Source: VGWB01 sp964480945
GTDB lineage: Bacteria > Bacteroidota > Ignavibacteria > UBA10030
DNA: 17,402 bases
Reading direction: 5' to 3'
NCBI GenBank assembly: GCA_964480945.1
Contig: CAYZRX010000080.1
Span: forward strand, 1-17,402
Below, one piece after another: positions 6,791-14,192 of this stretch (its first letter is position 1; the number at the start of each line of letters is the position of its first letter). Both the position numbers and the translations under genes were made by a program. The notes below the pieces were generated by a model. The model ran no database searches. It saw only the letters and a program-made list of their open reading frames with translations, and was not told where the DNA came from.

Positions 6791-9700
6791 ATGCGCATAC
6801 AGTCCATCATCTCGTTTCTGACAGCAGCCTGCCTGCTCATCTCTGCATCAGCGCTGGCCCAGATATCGAATGTCATCATGGCGCCAGTGGAATTTCGACA
6901 GGATTTTGAAGAGGGACATATCAGCGGGTGGGAGAGCTATCCGCCCTTTCAGGATTCCGCGTTCGATCCGGATTTCAAATGCAGTAGCGAAAACAACCTG
7001 CCGGGAAGCCGCTACGCGCTCACACGCAGGGCCCAAATTGGCTTTCCAACAGAGTATGAAATTGGCTTCATCCGAAAAGTCCGTTTGTACGTGACGAAAT
7101 CTTCGACGGTGTCGTTTAGTTACCTTCTGAAGATGTTCGGGGATGCGAAAAAGATGGAAGCTGTTGTGTGCGGAATGGATGGGAAGAGATACACGTACAC
7201 AATGCCATCTCCAACGAACGATCAATGGCAAACAGTCACGGTTTCAGCCACCTCCTTTATGAGTGGCAAAGAAGCTCTTTCCCCGGGCAAAGAAATGGAA
7301 GCGTTCTATGTCCTTGCCCATATCGAAAGAACGAATCCTGACGTTGCATATAGATTCTATCTGGATAATGTCGTCATCACTGGAGAAGCGCCGGTGCAGT
7401 TTCACGTCCTTACGCCGAACGCGACAGTCCTTGAACACTGGAACAAAACGGTGCTGCACAAACACTACACCGCAGGCGAAGCGCTCAGTCTCACCGTGTC
7501 CGTTCCTTCGCCCGTCTCTCTGACATCAACCACATTCTCGCTGACCGACCCGCATGGAAAAAAAGTGCTTGATGAAGTCGCGCTCTCATTTCACCCAGAA
7601 GCGAACCTTTGGGAGCGTCCTATGCTGTACACATTCTCAGAAAGCAATGAGAAAGGAAGATGGCAGGGAAGGTTGTGGGGAGAGGACGGCAAGGGACGGC
7701 ACGTCGAGACGCGGTTCGATGTTTGGGTGACAGACAAATCTCAGCCACACCCACGACTGTACTTCGGCACCGACAATGCTGATTTCTACAAGCGCCGGTT
7801 GGAGGATCCCAAATGGAAAAGCTGGTTTGATACTCTTGCCGCAAAGGCGTTGCGACTGCGAACAACATCGAACCTTGGTTCGATCGTCTTCGGCGCTGAG
7901 ACCTCGTCGCTCAGAGTGATCCCGCCGACACAGTGGACGATTCAGTCGATGGCGCAGGTAGATCTCAGCGGATATGACACGACGTACTTGCTTCCCACGC
8001 TCAGCCATTACTTCGGCATCATGGTCCCGGCAAGGGATATATTGTACGACCATGCGCTTTTGTATGCTTTCAGGGGAAATCGCGACGCTGGGGAATACGG
8101 CAAGAATGCTCTTCTGGCGATTGCAGGCTGGAAGACCTGGACCCACCCTTGGTTTCGTGCGCGCCATCAGGAATCGTACTACCCGGTCGGTGAACTCGGT
8201 GTGCGCGCAGCCTTTTGTTACGATGTTGTCTATCCACTCCTGAATTCGGACGAACGAAAGACCGTTCAGGACGGGCTTCTTCGGAATTGTGTCATCCCTG
8301 TGTACCAAGAGTACGTCGTCGAGGACAGGATTCCTTCGAGTACGAGCAACTGGATCGGCAACTCCGTCAGCGGCGCGCTCTCCTGTATCCTGGCGATGTA
8401 CGGAGACAACCCAAACCGTGGGGATTTTGAGCCGTACCTCTCCGGTCTGCTAACAAAACTCGAAGAGCATATCCATTCGACACTTGACACGTCGGGTGCA
8501 TGGGGCGAAGGAATCGGGTATCAATCGTTTGCCTACAGCAACACTCTTCCGACGATCACGGCGCTCAATCGGGTTCTTCATACAGACATCACCACGCCTG
8601 CACTGCTGCGCTCATATCTCTATTTCCTCTACAACAGTTCCCGTGCAGAGGTGCTTGACGTCGGAGACAGCCATCCGACGTTGAGTAGCCTCTCCTCTTT
8701 TGCCTGGATCTTATCGAAGACAGATGATCCGGTATTTCGATGGTCGTACAGAATGGCCCCCCGTGACCACGCGTTGGATTTCTTGTTTGGACGCGAAAAC
8801 GGGCCCGCGATATCGCCTGATACCCTTCCCACGTCGAAACTCTTCTCTGACATTGGCGGAGCGGTGTTTCGGTCCGGCTGGACTCCTGACGATCTCGTGA
8901 TGAGCTTCCGCTGCGGCGCTTTCTTCAATCACCAGCATTTTCATCAGGGAAGCTTTCAGCTTAGTGCGTTCGGCGAGACCCTTATTCCGGAGGCGGGAGT
9001 AGCTCACTACTACAATGATCCATGGTACCCGCTGTATTTTATACAGGCGATAGGGCACAATACGGTTCTGGTGGACGGAAACCCCGGCAGCCAGCGTAGT
9101 GGAGACTATCTCCATTTTGTCAAGGCAGCGGACGAGAGGGCAGAGATGCCGGAATTCATCGGCACGGAGCACTATGGAGCCGCCACCGGCGAATTGCATG
9201 AACTGTACAGGGGGTACCTGAAACTCTTCGAGCGCAACATCATCTTTATACAGCCGGAGTATTTTGTCGTCTTTGATCGAATTCGCTCAAGTGGGAATCG
9301 CCATGCATACAATTGGCTCCTCCACTTTGATGATAGGAAGGACGTGAACGTTTCAGGCAGTGACATCACGATTGAGCGCGAACAGGCATCGCTGTTGGCA
9401 AAAGTCCTTTCACCGGTAGATGCCGTCATCGAAGTAAGAGGTGCGCCCGTGCGTCTCGGCGTGCCGATCACACGTCCCGGCTTTTTACAGGTGAGCAACG
9501 TCGGCAGAAGCACAGAGGAGAATTTCCTCGTTGTGCTCTATCCAAAGAAAAGAACCCCGCAAGACCGAGATCTGGGGAGCACTGGAATAAAGGAACTTTC
9601 AGACGCCATCAAATCCCTGCACGGGAAGAACTACGTGGGGACACGGATCGTGCGCGGCGAGGCGGAAGATGAGATCCTTTTCAGAATCGATGAGAACAGG

Positions 9701-10072
9701 GAAAAGATACATGATGGTCACGTTGCGACCGACGGAAGGATCGTTGCGCGAACCGTGCGAGGGAATCAATTAGTATTACTGGCTGTACACGATGCGACCT
9801 CTCTCACATTCGACCCCGCCGGCTGGCTCACCCCATTCACGGGGCTTACAGGGACGTCGCGATTCACGGCTGCAGCGGCATTTCACGGCGATACCTCGGA
9901 ATGGCACATACAAGCCGACACTGCAGGAACAATCACATTTCATTTACGGCGAAAGCCGTTGGAGGTAAGTCTCAACGGGGTGGCGATGCCGTCATTCTCA
10001 TGGGATGGAGAGAATCGTCTCCTTACGGTTATCGTTGCAGAAGGAACGAACAGGCTCACGGTTCATTTCTAA
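6791..10072 (+). CDS. Secreted heparinase II/III-family polysaccharide lyase, multidomain
   Basis: A 1093-aa secreted protein predicted to depolymerise an acidic polysaccharide by beta-elimination at uronate residues. A Sec signal peptide ends around 'LISASALAQ'. Residues about 30-200 look like a beta-sandwich, probably carbohydrate-binding, module ('FRQDFEEGHISGWESYPPF' ... 'YRFYLDNVVITGEAP'). About 205-315 is a second, Ig-like beta region. The (alpha/alpha) toroid starts at 'HPRLYFGTDNADFYKRRL' (320-337) and carries 'SNWIGNSVSG' (N520, N524) and 'GAWGEGIGYQSFA' (Y577), which resemble lyase active-site segments. The heparinase II/III beta-domain follows, with 'NHQHFHQGSFQL' (His714, 716, 718) and 'GHNTVLVDG' (H756). 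ATG 6791 was chosen for the signal peptide and GGGAG 6 nt upstream. There is no T9SS sorting domain, so it probably stays periplasmic. Substrates of relatives include alginate, heparan and ulvan-type polymers, and the sequence does not choose among them. Confidence 0.88.
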   Translation: MRIQSIISFLTAACLLISASALAQISNVIMAPVEFRQDFEEGHISGWESYPPFQDSAFDPDFKCSSENNLPGSRYALTRRAQIGFPTEYEIGFIRKVRLYVTKSSTVSFSYLLKMFGDAKKMEAVVCGMDGKRYTYTMPSPTNDQWQTVTVSATSFMSGKEALSPGKEMEAFYVLAHIERTNPDVAYRFYLDNVVITGEAPVQFHVLTPNATVLEHWNKTVLHKHYTAGEALSLTVSVPSPVSLTSTTFSLTDPHGKKVLDEVALSFHPEANLWERPMLYTFSESNEKGRWQGRLWGEDGKGRHVETRFDVWVTDKSQPHPRLYFGTDNADFYKRRLEDPKWKSWFDTLAAKALRLRTTSNLGSIVFGAETSSLRVIPPTQWTIQSMAQVDLSGYDTTYLLPTLSHYFGIMVPARDILYDHALLYAFRGNRDAGEYGKNALLAIAGWKTWTHPWFRARHQESYYPVGELGVRAAFCYDVVYPLLNSDERKTVQDGLLRNCVIPVYQEYVVEDRIPSSTSNWIGNSVSGALSCILAMYGDNPNRGDFEPYLSGLLTKLEEHIHSTLDTSGAWGEGIGYQSFAYSNTLPTITALNRVLHTDITTPALLRSYLYFLYNSSRAEVLDVGDSHPTLSSLSSFAWILSKTDDPVFRWSYRMAPRDHALDFLFGRENGPAISPDTLPTSKLFSDIGGAVFRSGWTPDDLVMSFRCGAFFNHQHFHQGSFQLSAFGETLIPEAGVAHYYNDPWYPLYFIQAIGHNTVLVDGNPGSQRSGDYLHFVKAADERAEMPEFIGTEHYGAATGELHELYRGYLKLFERNIIFIQPEYFVVFDRIRSSGNRHAYNWLLHFDDRKDVNVSGSDITIEREQASLLAKVLSPVDAVIEVRGAPVRLGVPITRPGFLQVSNVGRSTEENFLVVLYPKKRTPQDRDLGSTGIKELSDAIKSLHGKNYVGTRIVRGEAEDEILFRIDENREKIHDGHVATDGRIVARTVRGNQLVLLAVHDATSLTFDPAGWLTPFTGLTGTSRFTAAAAFHGDTSEWHIQADTAGTITFHLRRKPLEVSLNGVAMPSFSWDGENRLLTVIVAEGTNRLTVHF

Positions 10073-10120
10073 ACTACTGAGGTCGAAATCTGAACTCAAC
10101 TGCGAAGGAGACGAAGTCCT

Positions 10121-11422
10121 GTGAATAAACTGCAAGTGAACTGCAATCAGGTGGATATCACGCCCAGCGAGCCGGTGGTGCTGTCTGGCTATGCCAATCG
10201 CAAGGGATTGTCGGCGAGCGTTCATCGCTCGCTCTCGAGCCGCTGCGTAGCGCTCAAGGCAGGCGGAGAGATAGCGTGCCTGGTAGCAAATGACCTCGTC
10301 GATATCATGCCGGAAATGACCCAGGAGATCATTCATAGGATAGCGCAGGAAACTGGGATCCCCGCGGCCCACATTTTCGTGCATGCAATCCATACCCATT
10401 CAGCGCCAGTGATGGAGTATGGCTCTTCGGAAAGCAATGATCGCTACATCCCGTGGGCCGTGAGTCAGATTGTGCACAATGGCGTGAAGACGGTCATCGA
10501 CACCGGATCCTTTCAGACCTGCTCTGTGCGGTACGGGAGCGGCAGCTGCGATATTTCCGCCAATCGCCGGCTCATTGATCCCCTGACCGGTATAGCAGCC
10601 AAAGCTGCTAACACCCAAGGACCCAACGACCAAGAGGTCAATATCCTGCAAATGGCAAATAGCGCGGGGATGCCGGTTGCGACGCTGTTTAATTACGCCT
10701 GTCATCCGGTGGTTCTAGGCTATGAAAGCGTGTCGGTTTCGACAGATTACCCGGGAGCTGCGAGAGAAACAATCGAACAGGCTCTTGGCGGCATGGCAAT
10801 TTTCCTTAACGGAGCCGCTGGCAACATCAACTCGTGCCTGACGGATCAAATCGACCCGGCCATCGCCGATCAGGAGGGAAAAAAGTTAGGTTTGGCCGTC
10901 GTGAATTCGACGATGGATGAATGGGATGGCTTGTTGGATATTCCGGTAGAGAAACGAACCATCCAGCTTCCCTATCGCGATCAGAACATGACCGCCGAGC
11001 GATTCGATCGTGAGGTGGAGCGACGACTTGACGAGCAGACCGAATTTCATAACTGGCAGCAAGACCTGCGAAAGTGGGGCGACATGATGATACGTCGCCT
11101 CAAGAGCGGAACTGTGCCTGATTCCTGCTCGATCGAAATCAGCGCAATGAGACTAGGCCCTGCGGTTTTTCTGCTGAGCCAAGGCGAGGTCTTTAACGAG
11201 TTCCAGATTCGTGCCAAGCGGGATTGTCCGGGCAAGAAAGTGTTCTTTGTAGCGTACACGAATGGTTCGAGAGGATACATCCCCATAGCAGAGGCATTCA
11301 CCCACAAGGGATATGAGGTGGACCAGGCCTATGTGTATTTGGAGGAGCCTTCCCCGCTGACACCTGAGGCGGATCACATTTATATGAATGCAGTTAATGA
11401 GGCACTACGAGAGATCTCATGA
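10121..11422 (+). CDS. Neutral/alkaline non-lysosomal ceramidase-fold protein, short cytoplasmic form
   Basis: A 433-aa protein of the neutral-ceramidase N-terminal domain family, a zinc-dependent amidase fold. The zinc site is recognisable: H91-T-H93-S ('HAIHTHSAP'), H195 ('NYACHPVVLG'), E356 ('LLSQGEVFNEF') and Y386 ('NGSRGYIPIAEAF'). However, the segment that holds the catalytic serine in true ceramidases (a 'GDVSPN'-like motif) reads 'NGAAGNINS' here, with Asn in place of Ser. The protein is also much shorter than ceramidases (roughly 650-780 aa), lacks their C-terminal domain and has no signal peptide. It starts at GTG 10121 with AAGGAG 10 nt upstream, and its stop overlaps the next ATG as ATGA. 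It is therefore probably not a ceramidase. A zinc amidohydrolase, esterase or deacetylase on a sugar derivative is a reasonable guess from its operon. Confidence 0.85.
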   Translation: MNKLQVNCNQVDITPSEPVVLSGYANRKGLSASVHRSLSSRCVALKAGGEIACLVANDLVDIMPEMTQEIIHRIAQETGIPAAHIFVHAIHTHSAPVMEYGSSESNDRYIPWAVSQIVHNGVKTVIDTGSFQTCSVRYGSGSCDISANRRLIDPLTGIAAKAANTQGPNDQEVNILQMANSAGMPVATLFNYACHPVVLGYESVSVSTDYPGAARETIEQALGGMAIFLNGAAGNINSCLTDQIDPAIADQEGKKLGLAVVNSTMDEWDGLLDIPVEKRTIQLPYRDQNMTAERFDREVERRLDEQTEFHNWQQDLRKWGDMMIRRLKSGTVPDSCSIEISAMRLGPAVFLLSQGEVFNEFQIRAKRDCPGKKVFFVAYTNGSRGYIPIAEAFTHKGYEVDQAYVYLEEPSPLTPEADHIYMNAVNEALREIS

Positions 11423-12411
11423 TCCATTTCGCTATTTGCGGGTTCGGCTTTATGGGATCTACGCACGCCAGATGCCTTGCAGGCCGGCCGGATGCACGGC
11501 TTCGCGCAATCGTAGAGAGTAATCTGAGCGATCTCCAATCCGTTGACAAAGGGGGCAACCTGTCGATTAAAGGGGCGGAAGTCCATCTCGACGACGTCAG
11601 CCTGCACACGGATCTGGGGCCGATCCTAACAATGCCAGACGTCGATGTTGTTGACATCTGTTTGCCTGTGCGATTCCATTACGACTGGGCGAAGCGGGCT
11701 CTGCAAGCTGGCAAGCACGTGTTACTGGAGAAACCCATGTTGCTGGACCCCGCACAAGGCCGCACACTCATCGATCTGGCACGCACGAACCGTCGAATTC
11801 TGATGGTGGCGCATGTGGTGCGGTTCATGCCGGCGTACCGGACACTCAGAAAGACACTGAAGGATGGGAGTTTCGGCGCGCTGAAATTGATCATCGTGCA
11901 GCGGTGGGCTGGCGAGCCGACCTGGGGGATGTGGAAGGATGCCGAGGGTCGGCGAACCAGCGGCGGTGGATTGTTCGACTTGCTCATCCACGATATCGAT
12001 CTGGTCAACTGGCTATTGGGGAAGCCCTCGCATATTCAGTCGAGCGTCTTTGCCGGTCCCATCAGCAATCATGACTTTGTCAACGCCGTGTGGAGCTATG
12101 ATAGCGGTTCGACAGCTATTCTCACTGGCGGCTTTGCCTTTCATACCTGCCTACCCTTTGAGGCAAGGTTCCTCGCAAGGTTCGAAGAAGCAACTGTTGC
12201 CTTCGACTCTGCCAAACCAAACATCTTGAGTTTCTCCAACGAGCATAGTTCTGAATCGATGACGTTGGAAGCAGACCCTTTGGCTGGATACCGGGGTGAA
12301 ATCGAATACTTCATCGGTTGCGTGCAGAATCAACGCTGGCCAGACGAGTGCAGCCCGGAATCCTCGCTCGAGGCCGTGGAATTGGCATTGAGCCATTTGT
12401 CCAAACAGTAA
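11419..12411 (+). CDS. Gfo/Idh/MocA family oxidoreductase (copy 3)
   Basis: A 330-aa NAD(P)-dependent sugar-type oxidoreductase. The protein opens with 'FAICGFGFMGSTHARCL'. EKP lies at 104-106 ('HVLLEKPMLLD'), and the catalytic helix 'GGGLFDLLIHDIDLVNWLLG' supplies H191, D192 and D194. The 'GGG-x-x-x-D-x-x-x-H-D-x-D' arrangement is the classic form for sugar dehydrogenases of this family. The start codon overlaps the stop of the ceramidase-fold gene by 4 nt (ATGA), so translation of the two is coupled and their reactions are probably consecutive. It has no signal peptide. All three copies differ substantially in sequence, which argues for three separate steps or substrates rather than a recent duplication. 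Confidence 0.93.
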   Translation: MIHFAICGFGFMGSTHARCLAGRPDARLRAIVESNLSDLQSVDKGGNLSIKGAEVHLDDVSLHTDLGPILTMPDVDVVDICLPVRFHYDWAKRALQAGKHVLLEKPMLLDPAQGRTLIDLARTNRRILMVAHVVRFMPAYRTLRKTLKDGSFGALKLIIVQRWAGEPTWGMWKDAEGRRTSGGGLFDLLIHDIDLVNWLLGKPSHIQSSVFAGPISNHDFVNAVWSYDSGSTAILTGGFAFHTCLPFEARFLARFEEATVAFDSAKPNILSFSNEHSSESMTLEADPLAGYRGEIEYFIGCVQNQRWPDECSPESSLEAVELALSHLSKQ

Positions 12412-12425
12412 ACGGGAGGCCGCCG

Positions 12426-12557
12426 ATGAAACATCTTCATCGCCTCCACTATACACCAGACTCATACACGTCCATTGATGGTCACCAGTTGCGGGCCGTT
12501 TTAGATGTTCATCCGCGTGCACTGCATCACAGAGGTGACCACGCCGAGCAGGATTGA
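12426..12557 (+). pseudogene. 43-codon His-rich ORF, probably the truncated start of a further operon gene
   Basis: A short reading frame beginning at ATG 12426, 14 nt after the previous stop, with a good GGGAGG ribosome site (12414-12419) 6 nt upstream. It encodes 43 residues starting 'MKHLHRLHYTPDSY' and ending 'HPRALHHRGDHAEQD', followed by TGA. Eight of the 43 residues are His. The ribosome site and spacing look like those of the real genes before it, and the composition resembles the start of a larger enzyme more than a regulatory peptide. A frameshift, deletion or assembly junction after codon 43 would explain this. The other frame over 12531-12647 stays open into the intergenic region but shows nothing recognisable. 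I do not recognise the family; a genuine small protein remains possible. Confidence 0.35.
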
Positions 12558-12772
12558 GGGAACGTGCAGCGGGATGGAAGGGGCTCGGCAGTATGCCTTT
12601 GTTTACCCATCGCTTCCTCCTTTGATTGACCCAAGATACAAAATCTCCTAACTTAATCTTGGATCACTTTTCGGGGGGCAGGCCATTTTTGTTGTATGCA
12701 ATTTGTTTCCACTCCATTGGCTCTAGAGGGGAAGCACCACTCCGTCTTGATAGCGATGATAAAGGGCTCATG
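12558..12772 (+). other. Intergenic spacer separating the two modules
   Basis: This 215-nt stretch is the longest non-coding segment in the window and marks the change from the operon of region 1 to the chitin genes. It holds a very weak hairpin (GGCA-GTA-TGCC, 12587-12597) followed by TTTGTTT, too short to be a convincing terminator, and a promoter-like segment further on. It is more AT-rich than the flanking genes between about 12598 and 12715. A frame reading through it joins the chitinase frame but has no protein-like character before the signal peptide at 12773. Confidence 0.6.
12626..12661 (+). promoter_or_regulatory. Candidate promoter for the chitin module
   Basis: TTGACC (12626-12631) is followed 17 nt later by TAACTT (12649-12654), a plausible -35/-10 pair. 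The overlapping TAATCTTG (12654-12661) matches the Bacteroidota -7 element TAnnTTTG with one mismatch. Either would start transcription about 100 nt before the first chitinase start codon. The location, after an apparently broken gene and before a new functional module, supports a promoter. The exact boxes are uncertain. Confidence 0.3.
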
Positions 12773-14155
12773 ATGGCCTTGCGTCGGATGGTTGTGCTCG
12801 CAGCCGTGTTTCTGTTCGCGGAAGTCTCTGTATCAGCCCAACAGCATTATCGTGTTATCGGATACTACACGATGTGGGGTCGAGCGACACTTCCTGCCTC
12901 CGCGGTGATGTTCAACGACCTCACGCACATCAACCACGCGTTTGCCTGGCCGGACACCGACGGCGGCATCGTGTCGGCTGAGGCAACTGTTGATACAGCC
13001 ATCATCAATACAACGCACCGCGCTGGACGGAAGATTCTCCTTTCCGTCGGCGGTGCGGGAGCCGTTCAGACCGCGAACTTCGCGATCGTCGCGGCGGACT
13101 CTGCCCGGAGAAAAGCGTTCGTCGACCATGTTGTGGAACACCTCGCAGCCTTTCATTATGACGGCGTCGACCTGGACTGGGAAGGGCCGTCGAGCCTTGC
13201 TGAGAAAGCCAACGAAGTAACCCTTGTTCAGGAATTGCGAGCCGCTTTTCGTGCAACCGATACGACGTGGCTCATCACGATGGCCATCGGATCATCCAAT
13301 TGGTCAGGCCAATGGCACGATTATACCTCGCTGATTCTCTCCGTCGACTGGTTCAACGCGATGGAGTACGATTTTCACGGAAGCTGGAGTCAGATTGCCG
13401 GGCACAACGCCCCCCTCTACGTCGGTGCTGATCCAGCCGCAGACCTTGATCGTTACTCGATCGATCAGAGCATCGGCTATCTCACCGTGGACCGCGCGAT
13501 TCCGAAAGGGAAACTCGTCCTCGGGCTCCCATTCTATGGGAAATCATTCGGTACATCCACTCTCTATGCTTCTTATGCGGGAGAGCAAGAACTTGCCTAT
13601 CGCGATATCGTCAGCGCGGTTGAGACCGGTAGTTGGACGTATGTGTGGGACGACGGATCGATGGCTCCTTATTTCACATCGGTTGCACCACCGAGGTTGA
13701 TCTCGTTCGACGACTCGGCTTCGATTGCGATCAAGTGCCAGTACACCAGGAATAAGGGACTGTCCGGAGTGATGATCTGGGAGCTCAGTCAAGATGTTAT
13801 TGGTCAAAACCAACCCTTGATGGATGTCGTCGGCGCCCAGATGGGAACGGCAATCGGTGTTCCTGCGGCGCCGGCGATGCTCCCTGCCGGCTTCGTTCTC
13901 TATGACAATTATCCCAACCCGTTCAATCCATCGACGGCTATTCGGTTTGCGATACCGGCGGCTGCGCATGTCATTCTGAAAGTGTTCGATATGCTGGGCC
14001 GCGAAGTGGCCACTCTTCTCGATGAAGACAGAGCTGCCGGCATGGGAACCGTTCTGTTCGATGCCTCGCACTATGATCTTGCCAGCGGTGTGTACTTTTA
14101 TCGCATCTCTGCCGGAACCTTCACGCAAACGAAAAAGATGATTCTGATGAAGTGA
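12773..14155 (+). CDS. Secreted GH18 chitinase with T9SS sorting domain
   Basis: A 460-aa family 18 glycoside hydrolase that cleaves beta-1,4 bonds in chitin by substrate-assisted catalysis. A signal peptide ('MALRRMVVLAAVFLFAEVSVSA') is followed by the GH18 barrel. The barrel shows the SxGG strand 'ILLSVGGAG' (88-96), the catalytic 'YDGVDLDWEG' (D130, D133, D135 and acid E137), 'MEYDFHGSW' with Y199, 'GLPFYGKSF' (251-259), and 'GVMIWELSQD' with the conserved substrate-binding W336. Residues 374-460 form a T9SS type A sorting domain, so the enzyme should cross the outer membrane and be released or anchored at the surface. The start at 12773 is placed 6 nt after AAAGGG; an ATG directly before it (12770) would add one Met. 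The frame is open further upstream, but those residues precede the signal peptide. Confidence 0.95.
   Translation: MALRRMVVLAAVFLFAEVSVSAQQHYRVIGYYTMWGRATLPASAVMFNDLTHINHAFAWPDTDGGIVSAEATVDTAIINTTHRAGRKILLSVGGAGAVQTANFAIVAADSARRKAFVDHVVEHLAAFHYDGVDLDWEGPSSLAEKANEVTLVQELRAAFRATDTTWLITMAIGSSNWSGQWHDYTSLILSVDWFNAMEYDFHGSWSQIAGHNAPLYVGADPAADLDRYSIDQSIGYLTVDRAIPKGKLVLGLPFYGKSFGTSTLYASYAGEQELAYRDIVSAVETGSWTYVWDDGSMAPYFTSVAPPRLISFDDSASIAIKCQYTRNKGLSGVMIWELSQDVIGQNQPLMDVVGAQMGTAIGVPAAPAMLPAGFVLYDNYPNPFNPSTAIRFAIPAAAHVILKVFDMLGREVATLLDEDRAAGMGTVLFDASHYDLASGVYFYRISAGTFTQTKKMILMK
13892..14152 (+). other. T9SS type A C-terminal sorting domain coding segment
   Basis: The last 87 residues of the chitinase start at 'FVLYDNYPNPFNPSTAIRF', continue with 'VFDMLGREVATLLDE' and 'LASGVYFYRISAG', and close with 'TKKMILMK'. 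This is the classical type IX secretion sorting signal. It implies that the host has a T9SS and a two-membrane envelope, and it is the best taxonomic marker in the window. Confidence 0.93.
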
Positions 14156-14192
14156 ACACTTTGGGAAAACCCAGCTGAAGGGATATTCACTT

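Noticed and set aside
1..12411. Muramic-acid or peptidoglycan degradation as the purpose of the first operon, given the D-hydroxyacid dehydrogenase, amidohydrolases and a nearby AmpG-like carrier.
   Set aside because: No muramidase, MurQ-type etherase or amidase of peptidoglycan type is visible, and the heparinase II/III lyase points to a uronate polymer; kept only as a remote alternative.
12587..12604. GGCA-GTA-TGCC hairpin followed by TTTGTTT as a terminator for the first operon.
   Set aside because: A four-base-pair stem is too weak and the T-tract is interrupted, so it is not reported as a terminator.
12626..12772. Upstream extension of the chitinase 1 frame by 49 residues.
   Set aside because: The extension lies before a typical signal peptide, which must be N-terminal, and it overlaps the likely promoter segment.
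14160..14174. TTTGGGAAAACCCAG hairpin between chitinase 1 and the permease.
   Set aside because: The stem is short, no T-tract follows, and the gap is only 37 nt, so a terminator is unlikely.
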